Positions 45,073 through 54,399 of a DNA stretch of 64,000 nt are shown here, in pieces. The notes beneath the pieces were generated by a model that was not told where the DNA came from, searched no databases, and saw only the letters and a list, made by a program, of their open reading frames with translations. A program made the translations under genes and the position numbers. This DNA comes from Bog-159 sp049511415 (GTDB lineage: Bacteria > Acidobacteriota > Terriglobia > Bryobacterales > Bryobacteraceae). Every line of letters begins with the position of its first letter. Position 1 is the stretch's first letter. Location: contig JBEKYC010000036.1 of the NCBI GenBank assembly GCA_049511415.1, positions 1-64,000 on the forward strand, given 5' to 3'.

Positions 45073-46056
45073 CTACTTCGCCGGCGTCCCGCCGTGTTCC
45101 AGTTCCGCCATGCGCTGGCGGATGGCGGGCACATCGTCCGCCTTCGGGGCAAGGTGCACGTATTTCGCAAAGTGTTCCAGCGCGCCGTGGGTATCGCCCT
45201 TGTCGGCCAGCACCTTGCCCAGCAGCGCCTCGGCAGCCGGATATTCGTGGGTTTTGTCGAGATCGATGGCCCTGTTCACGGTCCGCTCGGCCACGTCCGC
45301 GTGCTTCAACTCGTAGTTGGCCACAGCGTCGTAGTAGTAGATTCCGGGGAATTCCACCGGGTCGAGTTGTATGGCGCGTTCGCCCAGAGCCGCCGCGTCA
45401 TCCATCATTTTCGCGGCCACCGCCATGCGGATCAACTGCAGGTAAGGGCGGATGTATTTGGGATCGGCCTTGAGCGCGTGTTCACAGGCATCGGCCGCTT
45501 CCTTCGGTTCGGATTGCTGCTCCCGCACCTCGCCGAGCTGGCTCCAGGCCTGGGCATAATCCGGATATCGCGCGATGGCGCGCTCGAACTGCTTCCCCGC
45601 GTCGGCAAGCTTGCCATCGCCCATCGCCTCCAGGCCCTTGTCATAGGCTTTCGCGGCGTCTTTAGGGACGTGCAGAGCGGTCACGGAAACGGTGGAACCT
45701 TCGGGATCGCCGATCTGCTTCAGCACGATCACCGCGCCGTCATGCAGCGTGGCGTTGGCCTTCCGGTAACCCTTCAGCAGGATGGTGATGACGCACTTAT
45801 CCTCGAAACGGCGCGCGATCGGGTCGGACCCGGGATCGAGGACTATCTGAACCGTATAGATGATCAACCCGTCGGTGAACGCGTTTACTATGTGGCACGG
45901 AGGCAGATCCACGCCGGCGGGCGAGGGAGTGAACAGCGGCGTCGAAGGCAGATTGCCGCCGCTCTCCAGGGCGAGTTTGGCGCGATACTGCGGGCTCTCC
46001 GCGAAACAGGCGCCCGCCATCACCAGCGCGCAAGCAATCTCGACCGTGCGGGACAT
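45073..46056 (-). CDS. Secreted tetratricopeptide-repeat protein
   Basis: A 327-residue exported protein. ATG 46056 gives the signal peptide RTVEIACALVMAGACFA. After a ~110-residue beta-rich N-terminal domain (IIYTVQIVLDPGSDPIARRF, CVITILLKGYRKANATLHDG), TPR units follow, for example KAYDKGLEAMGDGKLADAGK, DYAQAWSQLGEVREQQSEPK and AEALLGKVLADKGDTHGALE. It is a protein-interaction scaffold in the periplasm, with no known partner. It lies 29 bp downstream of the SecA-like gene on the same strand and may be cotranscribed with it. Confidence 0.88.
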   Translation of the reverse strand: MSRTVEIACALVMAGACFAESPQYRAKLALESGGNLPSTPLFTPSPAGVDLPPCHIVNAFTDGLIIYTVQIVLDPGSDPIARRFEDKCVITILLKGYRKANATLHDGAVIVLKQIGDPEGSTVSVTALHVPKDAAKAYDKGLEAMGDGKLADAGKQFERAIARYPDYAQAWSQLGEVREQQSEPKEAADACEHALKADPKYIRPYLQLIRMAVAAKMMDDAAALGERAIQLDPVEFPGIYYYDAVANYELKHADVAERTVNRAIDLDKTHEYPAAEALLGKVLADKGDTHGALEHFAKYVHLAPKADDVPAIRQRMAELEHGGTPAK

Positions 46057-46085
46057 CGCATGCTCATGGTAGCGCACGTTGGCCC

Positions 46086-48180
46086 TCAGGCCCCCATGCC
46101 CCAAGCCGCCGCGATGGCGAACGGCAGGCGGCGCGCCACTTCATGCTTCCATCGCTCAAACGGCTGGTCGGTTGTCAGATATGTCCAGACGGCGCCGCGA
46201 TCGACAGTCCCCGCGCCGTCCGATTCCACCCGCCGCCCGATTTCTTCCGGCAACTCCGCTTCCAGTTCGCGGAACCACGCGTCGATTTTGAGCAGGTACT
46301 CGCGATGCGGATCGCGTCCGCTCAACGAGACCCACTGCACGCCCGAGCGGTATTCGGAAACCCGCGCCCAGATGCTCCGCCCATGCGTCGTCGATGGCGC
46401 GCAGCGTGATGCGCTTTTCGCGGTCCGGCATCGCGCTCTCCAGAATCTCCTGGTGGCGCGCCTGGATCTTGTTCCGCTGGCCATCGAAGGGGACTTCGTA
46501 GCCGTGAAGAAACATGCGCGTATCGAGATGTTGCCCCTCGATCAACCGCTGCAGCGTGCCCGGGTCATCGCGGTAACGCTCGTCGAGGCCGGCGTACTTC
46601 ACCATGAGGTCGTCCTCCAGGGAGAGAAAGAAGCGCGACGAACCGGGATCGCCCTGCCGCCCGGCGCGGCCGCGGAGCTGATTATCGATGCGCCGGCTTT
46701 CGTGCTTATTCGTGCCGATCACGTATAGTCCGCCCAACTCGACCACGCCTTCGCCCAGACGGATATCGGTGCCGCGCCCGGCCATGTTGGTGGAGACCGT
46801 GACTGCGCCGCGCTCCCCGGCGCGCGCGACGATGGCCGCCTCGCGCTCGTCGTGGCGCGCATTGAGGACCTCGTGCGGCACGTCCGCGAGCAGCGCGCTG
46901 AGACGTTCGGAATCGGCCACACTCGCCGTCCCGGCCAGCACCGGTTGGCCGCTCGCGTGAATCCGGCGAATTTCGGCGACCACCGCCTGCTCCTTTTCCG
47001 CCTTGGTCCGGAAGACGACGTCGGGATGATCGACGCGGATGACCGGACGATGGGTCGGGATCGTCTCGACCCGGAGCCCATAAATCCTGGAGAATTCGAC
47101 CGGCTGGGTGGCGGCGGTGCCGGTCATCCCGCACACCATCGGGTAGAGCGCGACGAGGTGCTGCAAGGTGATCTGCCCCAGAATCATACCCTGCGATTTG
47201 GCGGTGACACTCTCCTTGGCTTCGATGGCCGTGTGCAGCCCGGCCGGCCAGCGGCGGTCGAGCGCGATGCGTCCTTTGAATTCGTCCACCATCTCGATGA
47301 CGCCGTGGCGAACGATGTAGTCGACGTCGCGGCGCAGTAGGGCATGCGCGTGCAGCGCCTCGCCGATGGCTTCGTGGATCGCGAGATTCCGGTCATCGAA
47401 GAGGTTGCCGCATCCGAGCGCGCTCTCCACCGCGTGAATTCCGGCGTCCGTGAGCGCGGCGTTGTGCCCGCCGGGGTCTATCGTAAAATGCTCGCCCACG
47501 CGCAACCCGCGCACAATCTGATCGGCCACGTAGGCAGCGCCGCGGTCGCCGGATGCGCCGCCGGCGATCACCAGCGGCACGCGCGCTTCGTCGATCAGGA
47601 TGGAATCGGCCTCGTCGATGACGGCCGCGTGGAACCTGCGGTGGACCTGCTCGTCCGGGCGCATCGCCAGCCGGTCGCGGAGGAAGTCGAAGCCGATCTC
47701 GTTTGGCGTGGCGTAGGTGATATCGGCGGCGTACGCGGCGCGGCGCTCGGTGGGCGTCATCCCCTGCTGGACGTGGGCAACCGAGAAGCCGAAGAAGCGG
47801 TAGATATCGCCCATCCAGGCGGCGTCGCGGCGCGCCAGATAGTCGTTCACGGTCATGACGTGGACGCCCTGGCGAGCGCGGGCAAACCAGGCGATGGCCG
47901 GCACGGCGGCCAGGGTCTTGCCTTCGCCCGTCTGCATTTCGGCGATGGCGCCGCGCGCCAGGGCCAGCGCCCCGCGCAATTGCACGTCGTACATGTCCTG
48001 CCCCAGGATGCGGGAAGCGGCGGTCGCCACCGCCGCGATCCAAGGGCACAGATCCTCGGTTTGGGATGCGGCGGACCGCAGTTCGGCGTCGCTCAGACGC
48101 GCGAAGCGGGCACGCATCGCGTTGATTTGCTCGACGCACGACCGGTCGCGGTCGCGCATCGTATGCAGCCATTGCAGCAT
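46086..48180 (-). CDS. SecA-like preprotein translocase ATPase (short, SecA2-type), frame broken
   Basis: SecA-family motor of about 697 residues, clearly shorter than a housekeeping SecA (usually 850-1000) and lacking the C-terminal zinc/SecB-binding tail. Walker A MQTGEGKT, DEAD-box VIDEADSILIDEAR, VNDYLARRDAAWMG, GMTGTAATQPVEF and motif VI HESRRIDNQLRGRAGRQGDP are intact. Near the C-terminus the frame breaks: CCC at 46367-46369 should be CC. After repair the protein continues HLARVSEYRSGVQWVSLSGR to TGA 46086. ATG 48180 has AGGAG five bases upstream. It is probably an accessory SecA. An upstream signal-peptide ORF may regulate its translation. Confidence 0.88.
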
Positions 48181-48183
48181 AGG

Positions 48184-48270
48184 CTCTCCTATGGACACGC
48201 GCAAAACGGGCCTCGGCCCTTTGCGCTTTTGATTGCGGTGTTGACGGACGAAGGCCGCTATAAGGAGAGC
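48184..48270 (-). promoter_or_regulatory. Predicted stem that hides the SecA-like gene's Shine-Dalgarno
   Basis: On the minus-strand mRNA, GCUCUCC (48270-48264) at the end of the upstream ORF is complementary to GGAGAGC (48189-48183), which contains the Shine-Dalgarno of the SecA-like gene. Pairing continues as U-A and, after one bulged U, AU/AU, giving about 10 bp. Between the two strands lies a stable hairpin, GCGCAAA/TTTGCGC plus GGGCC/GGCCC (48199-48226). A ribosome paused on the last codons of the ORF would open the long stem and expose the Shine-Dalgarno, as in the E. coli secM-secA leader. Structure predicted by eye. Confidence 0.55.
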
Positions 48271-48530
48271 GCCGGTGGCGGACGCTGGAATAGAGAGGAA
48301 TCGAGAAGCGGGACCGTAGCGCCGGCACGCATGGGACCGGCGACGAAAGCCGGCGCCGCGTGACGCGGGGGCGCGGGTGCTTCGGAGAGTTGTTCGGCGC
48401 GATGGCGTCTCCGCTCGCTATAGACGGCCGAGCAAGAAACGCGATTGGTATCGACGCGCGCAACCGGAACCGTGAATATGGCGTGGAACAGCAGTAACGC
48501 CGATAAACAGGTTGTCAGCCGCGCTCGCAT
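48258..48530 (-). CDS. Candidate SecM-like secretion-monitor peptide
   Basis: A 90-codon ORF ending 77 nt before the SecA-like start, same strand. The N-terminus looks like a Sec signal sequence: MRARLTTCLSALLLFHAIFT followed by VPVA. The C-terminus reads GPMRAGATVP, then SSLFQRPPPALSL and stop. R83-P84-P85-P86 lies four to seven codons before the stop. SecM arrests at its RAGP motif four codons before its stop, and RAPP-type arrest peptides are known upstream of other sec genes. The last three codons plus stop form the strand that masks the downstream Shine-Dalgarno. A homologous arrest motif is not proved, and no Shine-Dalgarno is evident at its own ATG. It could also be a non-coding leader. 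Confidence 0.5.
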   Translation of the reverse strand: MRARLTTCLSALLLFHAIFTVPVARVDTNRVSCSAVYSERRRHRAEQLSEAPAPPRHAAPAFVAGPMRAGATVPLLDSSLFQRPPPALSL

Positions 48531-48586
48531 CTGTTTCGCAGTATCGCATATTGGAAGCCCGCGCGCGCTGGTAGAATCAGACCAGG

Positions 48587-49531
48587 ATGTCCCAAAACGG
48601 CGCGCTGGACCCCAAGGCGGCGCACGACATGCGGTTCGCGATGCGCCTCTCGCTGGCGTTCGGCTTCCTGATGTTGGGCGGGAAGACGGCGGCGTATTTG
48701 ATTACCGGGTCCACGGCAATCCTGTCGGACGCCTCGGAGTCCGTGGTCCATCTGGTGGCGGTGGTGTTCGCCTGGTTCAGCCTGTGGCTGAGCTTGCGGC
48801 CGGCCAACCAACGGTATCTTTACGGCTTCGAAAGAATCACCTTCTTCTCGGCCGGGTTCGAAGGCGCCATGATCGTGCTGGCCGCCTTGTTCATTATCGG
48901 CGTGACGATCCGGCGGTGCCTGACCGGTTTCGAACTGGTCCATGTGGGCGTGGGCACGCTGTTTACGATGGCCACGGCGCTGCTGAACGCCGGGTTGGGA
49001 TGGTATCTGGTGCGCACGGGAAAGCGGACCCGGTCGCTGATCCTGGAGGCTGACGGGAAACATGTCCTGACAGACAGTTGGACCAGCGCCGGCGTGGTGG
49101 CCGGGCTAGGCCTGGTGATGTGGACCGGGTGGCGGCCTTGGGATGCGGTCTGCGCGTTCGCGGTAGCGTTGAACATTCTGTGGTCGGGCGGCCACCTGAT
49201 CTGGCGCTCGGCCATCGGACTGCTGGACACGGCCGATCCGCGCACCGGCAATCTGCTACGGGAGAGACTGGACGCGCTGTGCGGCGAGTTGGGCATCCAG
49301 TATCACGGCGTGCGGTTCCGCAGCACCGGACAGCGGCTGCTGGTGGAAGTGCACCTGCTGTTCGCCGGTTCCGAGACCGTGGCGGAGGCGCACCGTCTGG
49401 CCACGCTGCTGGAGGAAAGGTTGCCGGATTTGCTGGGGCAACCCACCGAAGTGATCACGCACCTGGAAGCGCAAGACGACCACGAAGCCGTCCACCGCGC
49501 CGTGCATTACACCGGGAAGCCGGGGAGGTGA
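48587..49531 (+). CDS. Cation diffusion facilitator transporter
   Basis: A 314-residue, six-span inner-membrane metal/H+ antiporter exporting divalent cations such as Zn2+, Co2+ or Fe2+. TM2 carries the metal-site Asp and nearby Ser in AILSDASESVVHLVAV. TM5 carries the HxxxD site in HVLTDSWTSAGVVAGLG. The cytoplasmic C-terminal domain follows (LREHLDAL-like helix, then EVHLLFAGSETVAEAH). Compared with YiiP (DxxxD plus HxxxD), the TM2 site here is DxxxE-like (DASES), which may alter ion selectivity. It is divergent from the secretion-monitor candidate, with 56 bp between the starts. Confidence 0.92.
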   Translation: MSQNGALDPKAAHDMRFAMRLSLAFGFLMLGGKTAAYLITGSTAILSDASESVVHLVAVVFAWFSLWLSLRPANQRYLYGFERITFFSAGFEGAMIVLAALFIIGVTIRRCLTGFELVHVGVGTLFTMATALLNAGLGWYLVRTGKRTRSLILEADGKHVLTDSWTSAGVVAGLGLVMWTGWRPWDAVCAFAVALNILWSGGHLIWRSAIGLLDTADPRTGNLLRERLDALCGELGIQYHGVRFRSTGQRLLVEVHLLFAGSETVAEAHRLATLLEERLPDLLGQPTEVITHLEAQDDHEAVHRAVHYTGKPGR

Positions 49532-49613
49532 CGCCATCAGGGGCGCTTTATTGCGGCGCCGGCACGCTCCCGGTGACCGCTACAGGATCGGTTAAACTTA
49601 CTGTGTCGCCGAT

Positions 49614-50696
49614 ATGCGCCTCTTTGCCCCTTTTCTCTCACTGTCATTGTTGATGGCTTGCGCAGCCGCGCAGGCGCAGCAACCCGCCGCCCCCACGCCC
49701 ACGACGGCAGCCCAGGCTCCCACGCACGATACCAGCTACATCGACGCCCAGGGGACGGCGCACGTCACGCGGGTGGTTCCCGTTCCGAAGACCGTCAGCA
49801 CCGAAGCGCAGCGCCGCCTGAGCCGGCCCGAGCCCGATCAGGGTCCGCCACAGTCTCTGGCCGACCGCCGCAAAGGCACGGATGCCTACACGGCTCGGGC
49901 GCGCGTGGAATGGAGCCGCCTGTGCCCCAATCAGATCGTGGAGGAGAAGATTGCCGGTGTTCCGGTTCGCAAAGTCACACCGGAAGGTGTGCCCGAGGCC
50001 AACCGCGACTTAGTGCTGCTCAACCTGCACGGCGGCGGCTTCAACTCGGATTCCGGCTCCTACACGGAGTCCATTCCCATCGCAGGCTACAGCAAGATCC
50101 CGGTGGTCGCCGTGCTCTACCGGCTGGCGCCGGAGCATCCGTTTCCGGCGGCCGTGGATGATTCCGTGGCCGTGTACAAGGAACTGCTAAAAACGTACAA
50201 GCCCAGCCACATCGTGATCTATGGCACTTCGGCAGGCGCCATATTGACCGCCGAGGTGGCCGTGCGCCTGCAGCAACTGGGCCTGCCGCTCCCCGCGGCT
50301 CTCGGCATCTTTAGCGGCCTGGGTGACTTCAGCCGCAGCGGCGACTCGGTGGCGATCTATGGGTTGCGGGGCTTCTCCGGGCATCTGGATCCACCGCAGC
50401 CGGAACCTCGCGACGGAGACTACGCGGCGGCCACCGACCCACGGGATCCCGTGCTCTCGCCGATCTTCTCCGATCCGCATGGGCTGCCGCCGACGCTGTT
50501 CGTCACCAGCGGCCGGGATCTGCTGCTCTCGGGCACGGTCAACCTGCACCGCGCCTACCTGAACGCTGGCGTGGATGCGCGGCTGGTAGTGTTTGACGCT
50601 CTGCCCCACGCCTTCTGGTACGACTCCACGCTGCCTGAAGCCATCGAGGCCAATCACATGATGGCGGATTTCTTCGTCAAGCAATTAAGAAAGTAA
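49614..50696 (+). CDS. Secreted alpha/beta-hydrolase esterase (HSL/BD-FAE type)
   Basis: A 360-residue exported hydrolase with signal peptide LFAPFLSLSLLMACAAAQAQ. The oxyanion-hole motif LNLHGGGFNSDSGSYTE, the nucleophile elbow IYGTSAGAILTAEVA, the Asp region FVTSGRDLLLSGT and the catalytic His in FDALPHAFWYD place it in the hormone-sensitive-lipase group. It hydrolyses short-chain esters; the natural substrate is unknown. It may contribute to the secreted degradative set together with the tannase and glycosidases, but it stands alone, convergent with the ABC-F gene 13 bp away. Confidence 0.92.
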   Translation: MRLFAPFLSLSLLMACAAAQAQQPAAPTPTTAAQAPTHDTSYIDAQGTAHVTRVVPVPKTVSTEAQRRLSRPEPDQGPPQSLADRRKGTDAYTARARVEWSRLCPNQIVEEKIAGVPVRKVTPEGVPEANRDLVLLNLHGGGFNSDSGSYTESIPIAGYSKIPVVAVLYRLAPEHPFPAAVDDSVAVYKELLKTYKPSHIVIYGTSAGAILTAEVAVRLQQLGLPLPAALGIFSGLGDFSRSGDSVAIYGLRGFSGHLDPPQPEPRDGDYAAATDPRDPVLSPIFSDPHGLPPTLFVTSGRDLLLSGTVNLHRAYLNAGVDARLVVFDALPHAFWYDSTLPEAIEANHMMADFFVKQLRK

Positions 50697-50709
50697 GACC
50701 CGGCCAAAC

Positions 50710-52347
50710 CTAGGCGTAGATGCCCGGCGCTTCATACCCGATGGCCTGCACGTATTCGACGTACGAGCCGGGGTAAACGCGCGGATGGCGATCCTTGCCG
50801 GTTTCGCCGCCCAACTCCAGCACGCGCGAGCCGAGGCCGCGCAGGAACATGCGGTCGTGCGAGACGAAGATCATCGTGCCTTCGAAGTTCTTCAGGGCAT
50901 CCACCAGCATTTCCTTGGTGGCCACGTCCAGGTGATTGGTAGGCTCGTCGAGCACCAGGAAATTCGGCGGGTCGTAGAGCATGCGCGCCATGGCCAGACG
51001 CGACTTCTCGCCGCCGGACAGCGCGCGGATGCGCTTGTCGATATCGTCGCCGGAGAATTGAAACGCGCCGGCGAGAGTGCGCAGCGCGCCGATGCCGTCC
51101 TGCGGAAAGTCGCGCTGGAGTTGTTCCAGGATGGTGAGATCGGGATCGAGCACGTCGAGCGACTGCTGCGCGAAGTAGCCCATATTCAGGCTGGCGCCGA
51201 GCCGCACGCTGCCGGCATCGGGCGCGCTGGCGCCGGCGATCATTTTGAGCAGGGTGGTCTTTCCCGCCCCGTTGCGTCCCATGACGGCCCAGCGTTCGCC
51301 GCGGCGGATGGTGAGGCTGAATCCGTCATAGATTACGCGGGAGCCGTAGCTCTTGTGCAGGTCCTCGATGACGGCGACCTGGTCGCCCGAGCGCGGCGGA
51401 GCGCGGAACTCGAACTTCACCACCTGCCGTTTCTTGGGCAGTTCGATCTTCTCGATCTTATCGAGCGCCTTGATGCGGCTCTGCACCTGCGCGGCCTTGG
51501 CGGCATGCGTCCTGAAGCGTTCGATGAAGCGCTGCTCCTTGGCCAACATGGATTGCTGCCGGGCGAAAGCGGCCTGCTGGTTGGTTTCGCGAATGGCGCG
51601 CTCGCTCTCGTAAAAATCGTAGTTGCCCGAGTAGACGATGATTTCGCCCGCGTCGATTTCCGCGATCTTGGAGACGATGCGGTTCATGAACTCGCGATCG
51701 TGCGAAGTCATCAGGATGGCGCCCGGGTAAGACTTCAGGAACTGTTCCAGCCAGATGATGGACTCGATGTCCAGGTGGTTGGTGGGTTCGTCCATCAGCA
51801 GGACGTCGGGACGGCCAAGCAGCACGCGCGCCAGCGCCACGCGCATCTTCCAGCCGCCGGACAACGCGCCGGCGTCGCCATCGATCTGGTCGTCTTCGAA
51901 GCCGAGGCCATGCAGAACCTGGCGGGCTTGCGCTTCGAGACTATAGCCGCCCAGGTGATCGTACTCCTCCTGTACTTCGCCGAAGCGCTCCAGGATCTGG
52001 TCCATTTCACCGGCGCGCGCGGGATCGTTCATGGCCTGGTGCAGATCTTCGAGTTCGTGGTGCAGATCGCCCACGCGCCCGCTGCCGGCGATGGCTTCGT
52101 CAAGGACGGGGCGCCCTTTCATATCCTCGACGTCCTGGCGGAAGTAGCCAACGGTAAGCTTCTTGGGGACCGACACCTCGCCTTCGTCGGGGGATTCCTC
52201 GCGCACGACCATGCGGAAGAGAGTGGTTTTGCCGGAACCGTTGGGGCCGACCAGACCGACCTTTTCGCCTGGGTTCAACTGGAAGGAAGCATCCACGAAG
52301 ACGAGCTGCTTGCCGTACTGCTTGTTGATGTTGGAGAAAGAAATCAT
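50710..52347 (-). CDS. ABC-F family ATPase
   Basis: A 545-residue cytoplasmic protein with two ABC domains and no membrane domain. Walker A GPNGSGKTT and GRNGAGKTT, signatures LSGGWKMR and LSGGEKSR, and Walker B VLLMDEPTNHLD and FLVLDEPTNHLD. The inter-domain linker is about 80 residues and highly charged. ABC-F proteins bind the ribosomal E site and rescue or regulate translation (EttA, YbiT, Uup) or confer antibiotic resistance. The C-terminal tail resembles that of YbiT/EttA without a Uup-type coiled coil. I would call it a housekeeping YbiT-like factor. Confidence 0.95.
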   Translation of the reverse strand: MISFSNINKQYGKQLVFVDASFQLNPGEKVGLVGPNGSGKTTLFRMVVREESPDEGEVSVPKKLTVGYFRQDVEDMKGRPVLDEAIAGSGRVGDLHHELEDLHQAMNDPARAGEMDQILERFGEVQEEYDHLGGYSLEAQARQVLHGLGFEDDQIDGDAGALSGGWKMRVALARVLLGRPDVLLMDEPTNHLDIESIIWLEQFLKSYPGAILMTSHDREFMNRIVSKIAEIDAGEIIVYSGNYDFYESERAIRETNQQAAFARQQSMLAKEQRFIERFRTHAAKAAQVQSRIKALDKIEKIELPKKRQVVKFEFRAPPRSGDQVAVIEDLHKSYGSRVIYDGFSLTIRRGERWAVMGRNGAGKTTLLKMIAGASAPDAGSVRLGASLNMGYFAQQSLDVLDPDLTILEQLQRDFPQDGIGALRTLAGAFQFSGDDIDKRIRALSGGEKSRLAMARMLYDPPNFLVLDEPTNHLDVATKEMLVDALKNFEGTMIFVSHDRMFLRGLGSRVLELGGETGKDRHPRVYPGSYVEYVQAIGYEAPGIYA

Positions 52348-52419
52348 CGAAACTCCAAGCTAGCAGAAGCGGGCGGAGCGGCTTACACCAGTGCGCGCCC
52401 ATGGGCCTGGGCGTATTGG

Positions 52420-53400
52420 TTAGTTATACGCGTGAATCAATTCCACGGTGACTCCCCCGATGGAGTCGGTCGCCATGTAGGCGTAGCGGCCGGAGCCCTT
52501 CTTGCCGACCTCGCCCCAGGCGCCGGATTGCACCACGCCGTAACCCAGGCCCTGGTACCTGGCGATGGCGCCGTCGAGGTCCTCGACCGGCAGTCCCAGG
52601 TGGTGCACGCCTTCGCCGTGGGCTTTCAGGAAATCGGCATAGCAGTTGGCCGGCTGTTGCGGCGGAATGATCCACTCAAAAGTCGGCTGTGTGTACTTGT
52701 GCCAACCCACGTCGAACGGCAACAACAGGGGCATGCCGTGATAGCGGGAGTCCTCGCGCGGGCTGGCGTGCGCCACCGTCATGGCCGGAAACCCGATCTG
52801 TTGCCAATAGTCGGAGACCCGCTGCGCTTCGCGGATCACAAAGGCGATATGCGAGACCACGGCCGGCGTGCGGGCCTGCGCGGACCCGCCCGGCCAGTAG
52901 ACCAGGCCGAGCACGTATTTACCCCTTGGCTCGGTGTCGAAAAACGTAAATTCGGCTGGGCCGCGATCGGTTTCGAGGCGCAAACGTTCCAGCACTTGCA
53001 CGCCTGCTGCGCTCATGCGCTGGACTTCCCTGGCCATTTCATCCTGGCTCGGCGCCTCGTAAACGATGGAGAAAATGCCGTCGCCGTGGCTCGACAAGAA
53101 GGCGTTTAAGGCGCTGCCGCCGCCTTGCGGCGCGATCATGTCCACGGCCAGGTTTCCCAAGCGTCCCATGGCCACGCGCGCGTGGCCGGCGATGGGCCGG
53201 CCCCGATAGGCGCCGGTGAGCGCGACCTTGCCGAGGTCGTGCACATCCGAAAGGCCCAGGCGCGACCAGCCGTGCAGAGGGCCATCCATGGCATTCACAA
53301 GCCAAACAACCTGGCCGATCCGTTGGTAGAAGTCGGGTGGCGCGCCCGATGCGAGCGGGGCAGCCAAAATCAAAAGAGCGGTCAGACGGGATGTTTTCAT
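52420..53400 (-). CDS. Secreted VOC-family (glyoxalase fold) protein
   Basis: A 326-residue exported protein. ATG 53400 gives the signal peptide MKTSRLTALLILAAPLASG. Two vicinal-oxygen-chelate modules follow: FYQRIGQVVWLVNAMDGPLH onward, and VSHIAFVIREAQRVSDYWQQ onward, with GVHHLGLPVEDLDGAIARYQ near the C-terminus. The metal-ligand His/Glu pattern (HIAF, HHLG, VELIHAYN) is compatible with a metal-dependent lyase, isomerase or dioxygenase. Exported VOC proteins of this kind are uncharacterised. No neighbour indicates a pathway. Confidence 0.85.
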   Translation of the reverse strand: MKTSRLTALLILAAPLASGAPPDFYQRIGQVVWLVNAMDGPLHGWSRLGLSDVHDLGKVALTGAYRGRPIAGHARVAMGRLGNLAVDMIAPQGGGSALNAFLSSHGDGIFSIVYEAPSQDEMAREVQRMSAAGVQVLERLRLETDRGPAEFTFFDTEPRGKYVLGLVYWPGGSAQARTPAVVSHIAFVIREAQRVSDYWQQIGFPAMTVAHASPREDSRYHGMPLLLPFDVGWHKYTQPTFEWIIPPQQPANCYADFLKAHGEGVHHLGLPVEDLDGAIARYQGLGYGVVQSGAWGEVGKKGSGRYAYMATDSIGGVTVELIHAYN

Positions 53401-53460
53401 TAAGAAAGCGCGATTGTAGCGCCGTTCGACGCGCCACGGACGCACGCCAACCCTTCCACA

Positions 53461-54322
53461 CTAGCTGCGAGGCTGGACCACTTCCGCGCGGCGCGTCCAA
53501 AAATACGCGGCTAGCACGGCCACTACCAGGGTGAATCCGATGCCGAACTCCCCGAGGATGTATTTTCGTGCGGCCGGTGTACGCGGTCATGGGGTCGAAG
53601 AACTGTTGGATGAAGTGGTTGCTGGAAGCGTGCAGAATGACGCCGGTCCACAAGCTGCCGGACTTCAGGCGCAGCCACGTCAGGACGAAGCAAAGGAGGA
53701 TCATGTTGGCGGAGACAACGGCCAAACCATACCAGCCGGTTCCCATGTTGTAGCCGGCGAAGACGATGATGGGCACATGCCACAAGGCCCAGATTACGCC
53801 GGAGATTACGGCAGTGGCCGTGAATGAAAAGTGTTTGGCTAACTCGGGCGCCAGGAATCCACGCCAACCGATTTCTTCGCCCAGAGTGGTAGCGCAGTTT
53901 TGGATCACGCCGATGGTTGCGACAACCAGGAAATAGAGCCCGACACCGAAAGGTCTGGACAATGGACCGAGGCCGAAGAACCGCGAAAAGGCATCGGCAG
54001 TCTGGCTCGGGTTCCACGCGGCGATGCCAGTCAACCAGGCGATGGAGTAGGTAAAGGTGGAATAGCCGAGAGGAATCAGGTAGCTAATCACTTGGTAACG
54101 GGTTTGGCCCCACTGCCAGCCGAGGCTGGCGATGGGGCGGCCGAGATACTTGCAGGTTAGCAAGGCCCCTACGGCGGGACACCACATCAGTCCCCTGGTG
54201 TAGGCTCCCTCCGCGGAATTAGTGCCTGCGGATTTGATGATGAGGAAATAGAACAGGGAGCTGACGGTCCAAGTGACGAGCAGGTACACGAGAATCGGGC
54301 GGCGGCCGGAGGCCGGATTCAT
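53461..54322 (-). CDS. CPBP-family intramembrane metalloprotease, frame broken
   Basis: Multi-span membrane protein with the Abi/CPBP motifs GEEIGWRGFL (EExxxR), WALWHVPIIVF and ILHASSNHF, which hold the catalytic Glu and metal-binding His residues. After TAYTGRTK the frame breaks: TTTT at 53563-53566 should be TTT. The repaired frame continues YILGEFGIGFTLVVAVLAAY and ends WTRRAEVVQPRS at 53461, giving 286 residues with a last TM. Without repair the frame runs into the VOC gene, which I regard as an artefact. CPBP proteases relate to prenyl-protein CAAX cleavage or bacteriocin self-immunity; the substrate is unknown. Confidence 0.87.
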
Positions 54323-54399
54323 TAGGAGAGGTTAGCGCATTCCGGCCCGGCGGTAAAGCGGGAAAACACGAGTTGCGCGAGGGTGCTACCGTTTCTTGT

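Noticed and set aside
52420..54322. A single long frame joining the CPBP protease to the VOC protein region
   Set aside because: It arises from one extra T at 53563-53566. After repair the CPBP gene stops at 53461 and the VOC gene has its own start and signal peptide in another frame.
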